A stretch of 64,000 bases of DNA from Skeletonema tropicum (Eukaryota > Bacillariophyta > Thalassiosirophyceae > Thalassiosirales > Thalassiosiraceae): assembly GCA_037178625.1 (NCBI GenBank), contig CM074129.1, forward strand, positions 2,852,001 through 2,916,000, read 5' to 3'. Every line of letters starts with the position of its first letter. Positions within the stretch are counted from its first letter, which is position 1. Made by a program: the position numbers and the translations under genes. The notes under the pieces are model-generated. The model saw only the letters and a list, made by a program, of their open reading frames with translations, was not told the origin of the DNA and did not search any database. Shown piece after piece: positions 1 to 8,497 of this stretch.

Positions 1-683
1 CAATCCACCCCGTGGAATCAACCTCTTTCCAACATTACACTCAAACTGTTCCGCGGCCGCGTTGGCCATCTCTTCTGGACGTGCACCCAACATTTCCAAA
101 TTGGCATAATCCTGTTTGCCACCAGTGTCGGTAATTAATGAAGAGGATAATGATCCTCTGCCACTACTACTGCCTCCTCCGCGGCCACCACTACCCCGTC
201 CACCTCGTCCACGACCACCTCTTCCACCACGGCCTCCTCTACCACCACCTCGTCCTCCTCCTCTACCACTACTGCTTCTACTGGTACTTGTTCGACTTGT
301 GGATGTCGCACCACCCGCCTCGGATGAATCTCCATTAGTATTATTATTGGATTACTCCATCCTCATCGGAATTGTTGTTATTCGTAGTATTACTTGGGAT
401 AAATTTCGGCACTGCACATTGATAGGCGGGACCAATTTTTGGTTTGGTATATTTTGGAAAATGGCCAAAGCGCCCTCCTGGACTGCCCCTTGGATTAGCG
501 CCTCCTGCAGCAGCAGCAGTTGATGATGATTGATGATGCTGCATATGCACGGATATTAGTTGTATTGGATTCATTATTGGAACGATCATTATTAATGTTG
601 GATCTTGCACCATTATTTTGTTGGTTGCTTCTGCTGTTGGTGTCGCCGCTGTTACGACGACTGGAGGAGGAAACCCTCGGCAT
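1..683 (-). CDS. RGG-box protein, 3' end outside window, frame breaks
   Basis: Reading leftwards from the ATG at 683, one frame gives a Ser/Asn/Arg-rich start (MPRVSSSSRRNSGDTNSR). A second frame, closed at 344, carries the segment GGRFGHFPKYTKPKIGPAYQ. A third frame, open from about 352 to base 1, encodes a clear RGG box (GRGGGRGGGRGGRGGRGGRG) followed by KQDYANLEMLGARPEEMANA, and is still open at the window edge. All three look coding, so small introns or indels must join them; CAT and GCT repeats near 510-530 are likely slip points. RGG boxes usually bind RNA or act in chromatin and nucleolar proteins. KIGPAYQCAVPKF faintly resembles the start of an ELM2 domain, which is only a guess. The product is otherwise unrecognised. 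Confidence 0.5.
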
Positions 684-1068
684 TTTATTCAAATGTTACT
701 GTTTGTTATTGATCGCCCGATCTGATTCCAGTGCTATTGGTTACCTTGATGCAATGAGTTATTACTATGACCAACAGCTTATCTTATTTTGGCTTGTTGG
801 TCCCATACAAATCCAACGATGTGAGATGTGAAAGGTTGGAGCGCAGCTGCTTGGTTGGTGAGTACGTTTTTCAAATTTTGTTACTAAGTCCTCCGTTAAA
901 TAGACACGTTTATTGGACTGCGACGGCGATTGACGAGCTCTTCTCTTCCGCTGAAACTGTGAAGTGAGCACATCCTATCATAGCGGTGGACGGAGGTGTC
1001 GTGTGTCTATTCCATGGAGAGTACATTCGTAGTATTATAAGAGCAGCAATACACAATCTATCTTTCAC

Positions 1069-1730
1069 ATGAGGTGGAAACATCTCACAGCATTTGCAAT
1101 CGGTAACAATAGAAGGGCAAGATTAGCCAGCATCATGTCAAAGCTTGGAACGTGGCAAAACGATGAGGAAGTGATTCGACGGGTACTCAAAGAAAGTAAA
1201 ACAATTGCAATGGTTGGTGCGTCGAATAAGGCTGACCGTGCGTCGAATCATGTTATGTGTAAGTTTCATTTATATCACGTGTAGTGTTGCTATTGCTACT
1301 GCTTGGAATATATGATTCGCTAAAACTGTATCACCACTCCTCTATCTCCATAACATACAAATGAAACAACGTATGCACAGCAACAATGCAACAAATGGGC
1401 TACAAAGTAATACCAATCAACCCCGCCTTGGCAAAGCAAAATGAACTCCTTCACGGAGAAAAGGTCTATTCCGATTTACAATCCGTCTCAGCCGAATATA
1501 CAGTGGACATGGTAGACATCTTTCGAGCATCGAATGCAGCAGGTCAATTTGTAGATGAGGCGATAGAGATTGGTGCAAAGAGTGTATGGCTTCAATTGGG
1601 TGTTGTGGATGAAGAGGCTGGGAAAAGGGCTGTGGATGCTGGTTTGATGGTGGTTATGGATACTTGTCCATTGATGGAGGCTCCCAAGTTGGGTATTTCT
1701 GGACCGGATGATGAACTTTCTTCTTTGTAA
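1069..1730 (+). CDS. CoA-binding domain protein (YccU-like)
   Basis: Two exons, 1069-1260 and 1381-1730, with a GTAAGT..CAG intron of 120 bp. Joining them restores SNHVMSTMQQMGYKVIPINP, the typical core of the CoA_binding_2 Rossmann family. Upstream lies the nucleotide-loop region TIAMVGASNKADRASNHVM, and downstream VWLQLGVVDEEAGKRAVDAG and the family's C-terminal MDTCPLMEAPKL. Bacterial YccU-type proteins are about 135-140 residues; here about 22 extra residues rich in Arg (MRWKHLTAFAIGNNRRARLA) precede a second Met at 1135. That could be a mitochondrial presequence, or translation may start at 1135. Members bind CoA or a similar nucleotide; the exact cellular role is unknown. Confidence 0.85.
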
Positions 1731-2001
1731 ATATATATATATAGATGATGTGAGGAATGAACGAGATATTTGCAACCTTTTAGAGATGTGAGAACAAGCA
1801 GCAACGAAGATGTCTCGTAGTTGAATCGAGATGAAGGGAATGCAATGCGAACGATTTAAACTTAATTTTTTCAGACTCTTGTGCAAGCAGGCAATCACGC
1901 TAGAAGAAGTTTGATTTCTCCTGCCCGCCCCCGCCTCTGAGTCAAAATAAGTTATTTTTGACTCTAAGTAAATAGCTTCTTACTTCTGCATCCACAAAGC
2001 C

Positions 2002-2478
2002 ATGTCCGACAGTGCTTCACTTGAGCCGAATGAAGAACTAAAGCAGTGGAAAGATGAGAGGATCAATTCTTTACGAACCCCTGAACTCTCTTCTTCAAAG
2101 GAAAGGAGTGAAAACGATAAAAAAGTATGCAAGCCTTTGTCAGACCTTGGCACGCCGACGACAGAGAGTGCATTGACAAGTGCCATGAAGGAAAATGAAA
2201 ATCTAAAGAGAAAGTTGTTGTACGTAACTAAAGAAAATACTAGTCTCTTGCAAGAGATGAGTAAGCTCAAAGAGAAACAAATGAAGTTGGAAGATGACCT
2301 GCGGGAGGTTTCTAACATGGAGGAGCTGGATACGAAGGAAGAGGACTCTGAATATGTCAAGCTTGCAGCAACAGCGAAACGACAACGTGGAGAAATTGAT
2401 CGGTTGAAAATAGATATTCAGAGACTGAGAAGCAAATGTGGGCATGTATCAAAAGAGAGCATGTTGTGTAGCGTGTAG
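2002..2478 (+). CDS. Small coiled-coil protein, unknown function
   Basis: A single-exon frame of 158 codons. Residues 1-55 are polar and probably disordered. From about residue 58 the protein is a heptad-like coiled coil (KENENLKRKLLYVTKENTSL, then LKEKQMKLEDDLREVSN) up to about residue 150, with a short Cys-containing tail. No enzymatic motif is visible and I do not recognise the family. The stop codon lies two bases from the stop of the convergent UBX gene, so the two transcripts must overlap at their 3' ends. Coding status rests on length, codon regularity and the coiled coil. Confidence 0.6.
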   Translation: MSDSASLEPNEELKQWKDERINSLRTPELSSSKERSENDKKVCKPLSDLGTPTTESALTSAMKENENLKRKLLYVTKENTSLLQEMSKLKEKQMKLEDDLREVSNMEELDTKEEDSEYVKLAATAKRQRGEIDRLKIDIQRLRSKCGHVSKESMLCSV

Positions 2479-2480
2479 TT

Positions 2481-3731
2481 TTAATCTGATTCTACTACGA
2501 TCATAAACATGACACTCTGTTTAAGTCCACACTGTTCCAGTGTCAAGTCCATATCTTCGAAGCACTGCGGAGGAAAAGTTGTATTGATTGTGAATGGATC
2601 AAATAACTCTTTCCATTCGGCATGGTTCCGTCGTCGTTCTGATTGGTTGCACCTCACTTCTTCTTGTTCTTCTTCTGTTGTAGAGGCGTCTGCATCTGCA
2701 TACATGCTTTGAACTTCTTGCTGATTGTAATTCAAAATAATAAGAGCCAAATCATAGACCAATCCAATAGAATGACATTTTGAATACGTTGCCTGCACCC
2801 TCTTTCCAGAAGGAAGCATCAGTCGCACTTGAATCTTGTCTTCATCCCTTATTTCTACTGCAGTGTTGTGTTCAATGATAAGTAAATCAGATGTGTGAAT
2901 CCCTGCACGTTCAAGCCGATGGATGGCATCATGTAATGCTCTGGCCCTCATTTGAGATCTTTCTGATTCTATTGTAGCTTGTATCAGACGCTCTTGATCT
3001 CGACGGAGTGATTCTTCATACTCCAAGTTTTGCATTCGCAGCAGTTCTCTTCGCTCCGTCTCCTCCGCTTCATTCGATATTGAAAGCTCTTGGGTAGCAG
3101 CTTGAAGCATTGATTGTTCCTCTCGAATTAGTTTTGTTCGTCTTTCGTAGGCTCGATCTGCATCTTCGTGTTGCAAAGATTCAAATGTTAGCCTTTTCTT
3201 CTCTTTCTTTGCAAGACGTTTCTGCTGCTTAGCCAATTTTGCTTTGACTTCATTCTGTTCCTGCTGTTGTGCTCGAATAGATCGAATTCTATCTTTGTCC
3301 ATTTCTTTACAGCTGTCTTTGCTGCTTTTGCTTGCAACATTGAGTGGTGTGGCTTTTGCCTTGGTTGTGTGTTTCACTTCCTCTTTTAGTTGCAGATTTG
3401 TTTGCATATTATTACGTTGAGATATCTGTTTCAACTGAAGATTGCTTGCTTGCTCCCATTCCTTTTGATGCTTTATGTGTCGAAAGAGAACCCATGCTAA
3501 CAAGATGATGCAAAGAAACGCAAGCGATGCTACTATCAGTAGATCTTGCGATTTTGCAGAGAGTTCCAATTCATCGTAGTCGTCCACCTTCAACGGAGAT
3601 ACAAGTATTTGTTCATCATTCTCTTGAAGAACATTCTCTGCAGTTCTGCCGATGCAAACATCGTTCTCGCCACACTGCTCAGGTGAGGGCATTTCTCCTC
3701 CCCCTTCTGCTGCTGCTGCGGTCATCTTCAT
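2481..3731 (-). CDS. UBX-domain membrane protein, probable Cdc48 adaptor
   Basis: 416 codons in one exon. Residues 1-60 are acidic and would face one side of a membrane; one transmembrane helix follows at about 62-84 (LLIVASLAFLCIILLAWVLF). A long basic/acidic coiled coil spans about 90-290 and includes NLEYEESLRRDQERL, the linker found before UBX domains in FAF2/UBXD8-type proteins. The C-terminal 110 residues are a UBX domain (KIQVRLMLPSGKRVQATYSK ... LTLEQCGLKQSVMFMIVVES). UBX domains dock on Cdc48/p97, so an ER-associated degradation role is the best inference. Two oddities: there is no thioredoxin-like UAS domain, and the p97-contacting FPR turn reads FPP. It ends tail to tail with the coiled-coil gene. 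Confidence 0.8.
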   Translation of the reverse strand: MKMTAAAAEGGGEMPSPEQCGENDVCIGRTAENVLQENDEQILVSPLKVDDYDELELSAKSQDLLIVASLAFLCIILLAWVLFRHIKHQKEWEQASNLQLKQISQRNNMQTNLQLKEEVKHTTKAKATPLNVASKSSKDSCKEMDKDRIRSIRAQQQEQNEVKAKLAKQQKRLAKKEKKRLTFESLQHEDADRAYERRTKLIREEQSMLQAATQELSISNEAEETERRELLRMQNLEYEESLRRDQERLIQATIESERSQMRARALHDAIHRLERAGIHTSDLLIIEHNTAVEIRDEDKIQVRLMLPSGKRVQATYSKCHSIGLVYDLALIILNYNQQEVQSMYADADASTTEEEQEEVRCNQSERRRNHAEWKELFDPFTINTTFPPQCFEDMDLTLEQCGLKQSVMFMIVVESD

Positions 3732-3850
3732 TTCCTTAGGAGCAAACCATCCAAGGTAATGACAACTCGCAGCGAGGATGGCTGCTGTGTGCTACATATT
3801 TATTTGCCATGTTGGGTATTGCGTATTGTACACCGGCCCTCACTACGTTA

Positions 3851-4159
3851 CTCCCTCTGTCCCACAAAAAATGAGCTATTTGAAGTTAATCGTAGTCCCA
3901 CAAAAAACTAGCTCTTTGACGTACTTATTCCTACGTGAGGTCCTACACAAGTGTCCGAGAGGCCTCTTTAAGGATATTTTAACGCCTTTTGTCACAATAT
4001 AATAAAAAATACTTGTTTAACAACCTCCAACCTCCATATAATTGTAACCGGCGTGAAATAAGCTTTCCAACGATGTGCAATAGCAATTTTTTGGACGAAA
4101 ATTGACCAAATTTTAATTATTTTACATCAAAAAGCTCATTTTTTGTGGGACAGAGGGAG
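3851..4159. mobile_element. Stowaway-like (Tc1/mariner) MITE, 309 bp
   Basis: The element begins CTCCCTCTGTCCCACAAAAA and ends with the inverted complement; about 38 bp at the two ends pair with two mismatches. It is flanked by TA on both sides (3849-3850 and 4160-4161), the target duplication of Tc1/mariner elements. The CTCCCTC terminus is that of Stowaway elements known from plants. A degenerate second copy of the end sequence (TCCCACAAAAAACTAGCTC) sits about 47 bp inside the left arm. There is no coding capacity, so it is non-autonomous. Confidence 0.85.
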
Positions 4160-4190
4160 TATTCACTATTACTTCAGATTACTTCTTACC

Positions 4191-4270
4191 CTGAGTGTCC
4201 CTGACTATCCCTGAGTGTCCCTCACTGTCCCTGAGTGTCCCTCACTATCCCTGAGTGTCCTTGACCACAA
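4191..4270. repeat. 10-bp minisatellite
   Basis: About seven to eight tandem copies of a 10-bp unit, CCTGAGTGTC alternating with CCTCACTRTC or CCTGACTATC variants. It lies just right of the Stowaway-like MITE and directly left of the TIR element that starts at 4277. Confidence 0.8.
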
Positions 4271-4276
4271 CAGAAC

Positions 4277-5929
4277 TGGGTTCCCTCCTGGCCAAAACCA
4301 CTAATTAGTGGTCATACGTAGGGGGTAGTTAGAGGACATTCTAACACCTCCCAAACCCTAACATTCAAGGAATACACCACCAAAGACCTCTACAACAGAG
4401 TCCAAGCCCAAAAATCCGCAATGAAAACGCCCAAATAGAAGTAGAGATAGCTATATACACACCATAAAATCGCTATTTTAGTGACCACTAATTAGTGGTC
4501 GAGAATTATGTGTTGTTGTGTAATTGTTTATGCTTCCCCCAACAAACAGTGCACATGGGAACCTTCTTATGATATGTGGAGTAGGTTTTGACCTCTATGC
4601 GGCATGTGGCACGCCTATCCTTGATGTACTGTGTGCCAACCTTCTGCCGACATTTTGTAAAATCTGGCTTGAATTCAAGCACGGGCTTGACCGTCTAGCT
4701 CGCCTGTTGGGGCGAATAGGAGAGCAGGAAGCTTTCCTGCACTGCATATGATGTTGTTCTAACATTTACTTGGCTGATTGACGACGAAAATCACGTTGGG
4801 GTGGAGAATTCTCAACTCTAGTATGCGATATCTTGACACGAGAAGGGCGCAAATTAACGCAAATTCTGCTGAAATGAGGTGTAGGCGCAGGTTTAGCGGA
4901 GATAACAGCCAATCAAAGGATATCGTCGTGTACATTAATGTCGTTGTGGTCGCTGTGCAAGAGATCACCATCGGATTTGCATTACTTATTGGCCAAACAT
5001 ACATCATAGAGTGGTGATTTGGTGCTGATGGATGCCAATTTTTTTTTGGAAAAAATGCGCTACACCACAACCTGGCATCACCTGCAGCCGCCCTGTCATT
5101 AATTTGGACCATTCCACCAACAATATTCCTATAATTAATATCATATGATGCTGTCTTTGTTTTTATTCCATTTAAAGCGGTTGATTTGTCGAATAATTAT
5201 TGAATATTGCCATTATATTTGTGTCGATAAATCGTCATCATCGCATCCCCGTCGCTTCAATTCATGTGAGATGCTAACCAAAACGAACTCTCTTGGGTAG
5301 ATGGGCCGCTTTCCATGTCCCCATCTGTAGATAGGTTGGCCGCTTTGGGTAGGGATCGTTGTTTTCGAGTAGAATACCGTCGTATGTCGACTGCAAATAA
5401 CTTTGCATGGTGGTTGGGACATCATCCGGTTGCCGGTGAAGTTTGTGCATGATTGTTGTAGGATCCAGGCCATCTCGATGCTCTTCTTCGACCACCTGGT
5501 TAGCCACTCATATTGTGACTGTTGTGGTATGCTTTCTGATGGGTAAAAGCATCTACTAAATGCAGATACGACGGCTCGTATGCTGGGCCTCTTTCGCCAT
5601 GGTGATGGTGTGATGAAATGTGAGTTCTACGGGTGGCAACATTTTTGATATCAATTCCTACGTACCCCCAAGTTGAAGTTGCAAAACTTCCGAAAAAAAC
5701 TCGTCGGCTGTTCGCCAAATTTGTCAGTAGGCTAGTGTTTGAACGTTAATAGGTTGGGCCCTCTCCAGGGAACACGTGAGATAATAGGTGTACGCCTTGT
5801 CAAGACATTGAAGAGGGTGCCACCTGAATTTGATAACGTTTGAGTGATTATAAGGGGGTCGTAGGAGATCGTAAACTGACTACTAATTAGTGGTTTTTCC
5901 GCTAATTAGTGGCCCCAGGAGGGAACCCA
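4277..5929. mobile_element. 1.65-kb non-autonomous TIR element, family unassigned
   Basis: Perfect 15-bp terminal inverted repeats, TGGGTTCCCTCCTGG at the left and its complement at the right, are flanked by a 5-bp duplication AGAAC (4272-4276 and 5930-5934). Just inside both ends lies the palindrome CCACTAATTAGTGG or a variant; it occurs at about 4298 and 4483 on the left and twice at 5880-5912 on the right. The interior holds only short open frames (up to 117 codons) without recognisable domains, one of which (minus strand, 5274-5507) looks faintly coding. A 5-bp duplication with this terminus matches no superfamily I can name with confidence. Confidence 0.75.
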
Positions 5930-5934
5930 AGAAC

Positions 5935-6287
5935 CCTTTGAACAGAACCACCATGTCGGCAGATGTCGGCCGTACTCGGCCGTAAGTAGCATACTACCAG
6001 CATACTACCATCAATAACTACCAACTATGATCATCATCAATACAATAACATCGTCACTAGTGGGGTCCTACGTAGATATCTACGGGGCAGAATCCTCCCA
6101 ACTCCCACCAAGCTATCCACCTACCGAATAGGAGGGCTCCTATTCAATCGATTTGAGAGGAGAGGTTGACGTGATAGATGCAATTCTTCTTAACAGTTAA
6201 TAACTCACAAAATACATATCGAACGGAGGCTCTTTCATACTGCTAACTACTAAATCCTCTCCAAGTGAAATGGAAGGTCTACATAAT
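5935..6287. other. Intergenic spacer
   Basis: Downstream of the TIR element and 3' of the next gene. It contains short tandem stretches (GCATACTACCA twice, CGGCCGTA-type motifs) and no supported coding frame. Confidence 0.5.
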
Positions 6288-7658
6288 CTAGTCTGAATCG
6301 GATGCCAAATCTTCCCAGTCGTCTGGCTCTTCTTCCCCAAGCAGTACACGGCCAAGGGTGTCAGTGATGCCATTAACGACACCATCCGCCTCAACAGCAA
6401 CTCCCTCTTCTGCCTTCGCACTAATATCGCCATCGCTGCTATCACTAGCAAAGTACATTTGCTCGAAGCGATAATAAGTTTCTTCCGAAAACCGCTCTTT
6501 GAACACTTTGGCTGCGATCTCGCCCATTTCAATAGTATCACCTGTAGTGTGCAAATCGAACCACTTTTTCTTTGTGCTCAATTTAACAGATATAGTCGAT
6601 TTCAACGAAGTAGGACGATAGGCCGGGTTGAATGTGCTTTGATATACTCTGGGAAGAACTTTCTCTATCTCAGCTATCGTAATGGGGAAAACTAATACTG
6701 AAGATATGAGTTATATTATACAGGGTTTGGTCTTGAAGCAAAGCAGGCAGTAAAACTCACTTTTTTCATTCTTACGGTTGAATGTAGCCTGGCGAGGCAT
6801 TATCACCAAGTACATCTTTTGATCAGGATGCTTGGAGTTGTTTACTCGACACCAGGAAGTGAAGGAGCCTCCTTGAAAGTTGTTGAAACGCAACGCGGTC
6901 TCAACCTTTTCCATATTTGCTTTAGTCTTTATTTCATACATCGCCCCTGAGGGAAGAATATAACGAGGTACTTTAGTCAGGGGTAGTGGGTACGATAGAT
7001 ACAACGATCTCAGAAAGACAATACATACCACAGTTGCTGCAAATCAGGTCTTGCCATGATGTTTTGCCACCACCATTCCAACGCAGCGCCTTGCGATACT
7101 TGCAGCTGTAACAAGCCTCAAAGGCCAAAGAGTAACAAGTGAGAACGGCCTCGAACATTAACCCATCACGTGAAGCCTTATCTTCAACAAACCATCTTTC
7201 ATAAAAGAGCTCCTCCTTTGTTACCATTTTGAATTGGAATCGAGACAAGGGGTTGAGTTGCTCAGAGGTGTATACTTGAAAGTCTTTTCTCAGTCTGTAA
7301 CCATTCTTATCCCCAGGAGCAAAAATCGCCTTGCCTGTGTTGCGATCGCGGAGCCGATGATAAGGCTCTGGGTAAGTTCCATACCCAGGTCTAGACCATC
7401 GATATGCACATACATGTTATCCCATGCAACATCTTCATGGCGAAGAATGTGTTCGAACGCATCGTGGTAATTTTTAGGGAAGCGCTTGCTCTTCAGTTCT
7501 TTGTAATGAACTAGGTCGTTGTCTTGCTGGGACAGGGCTGCCACACAATCTCGAACAACTCTCTGGCGGAATGCGGAGTGTTCCTCAGGACGATTGACTC
7601 CCCACTCATGCAGAGAATGGATTAGCTCATCACAAACCTCCTTTTGTAAGTGTTTCAT
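6288..7658 (-). CDS. Zinc-ribbon protein, possibly nuclease-like
   Basis: Three exons on the minus strand: 7658-7029, 6946-6761 and 6697-6288. Introns 6947-7028 (GTATGT..CAG) and 6698-6760 (GTGAGT..CAG) join the frames as CSNCGAMYEIKTKAN and FNRKNEKILVFPITIAEIEK. Exon 1 needs a one-base correction near 7360: the frame from the ATG reads to IDGLDLGMELTQ, and another frame then continues PEPYHRLRDRNTGKAIFAPG. Visible features are a CYSC-x19-CSNC zinc ribbon containing WQDLIC followed by YEIKTK, an arrangement reminiscent of the D..ExK core of PD-(D/E)XK nucleases, and an acidic C-terminus ending DWEDLASDSD. No family is recognised; the nuclease idea is inference from the motif spacing only. Confidence 0.6.
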
Positions 7659-7794
7659 GGTGTAGTAAATGGCTATTGAAAATTAATCCTGAAGAAGCAA
7701 CAGCTTCGAAGGGGAAGTTGCGAAAATTTCACAGAAGCAAAAAGGAGAAAGTGGCGATGCGCGGTCGAATAAGTACGATAGCTTGGGTGGGGCT

Positions 7795-8179
7795 CAGGGT
7801 TGTATACCCACTCCGTACCCACCGAAAAAATACCTGGGTATCAGGTATTTTTTGGGTATTGGGTGTAACTATTGCGTACGTACCTGCTCGATTTCTGTAT
7901 GGGTACTTACCTGATACGTAGGTACCTAAGGGTAACTACCTTCTGGGTACTCCTAATCAGGTACAGAAGAGCTCAAAATACCCGTAAAATAGCGAAATTT
8001 ACCCCTGAAATGGCCAAAATTCTTCAGAAAAGTACCCATTCAAGGACCTAACTCGTACCTAACTGGGTCACATAGGTAATGGGTACGTAACCAAGTAATA
8101 CGTACCCAGTCGAAAATACTGATGGGTATTACCCAATACGTAGGTACCTACGTATTTTCGGAGTAGGTATACAACCCTG
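7795..8179. mobile_element. hAT-type MITE, 385 bp
   Basis: The ends CAGGGTTGTATACCCACTCC and GGAGTAGGTATACAACCCTG are inverted repeats with one mismatch. Both sides carry the 8-bp duplication GTGGGGCT (7787-7794 and 8180-8187). A CAGGG terminus with an 8-bp target duplication is the hallmark of hAT transposons. The inside is a dense mix of GGGTAC/GTACCC palindromic words and could fold extensively. It has no coding capacity. Confidence 0.9.
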
Positions 8180-8497
8180 GTGGGGCTTGATTGATTTGAT
8201 GTTGTAACCAGGTGTAACTCTGTAACATCAAAATGTAACAATTGTAACTGTATGTAATTGTAACTGAAATCTCCTAAAACTTCATTCCGACATTCCTCGC
8301 CATACCAGGCAAGAGGGTAAATAAATAAGCCCGCCAGGTACAAGACACTTTACGACACCCCGAAAAAGAAGAAGTGTTCGACTTATCAAATCTCAAACTC
8401 AACTCCCACCATGACCGTCAATTATTAAGCAGAAGTGCGGCGAGTGGCGTCCCAACCATCGTCCACTCATTTTCAAAGTATCGGCGTACCTTTAGAT

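Noticed and set aside
4759..5718. Small frames inside the 1.65-kb TIR element as a transposase
   Set aside because: None exceeds 117 codons, and none shows a DDE/DDD-type core or DNA-binding motif.
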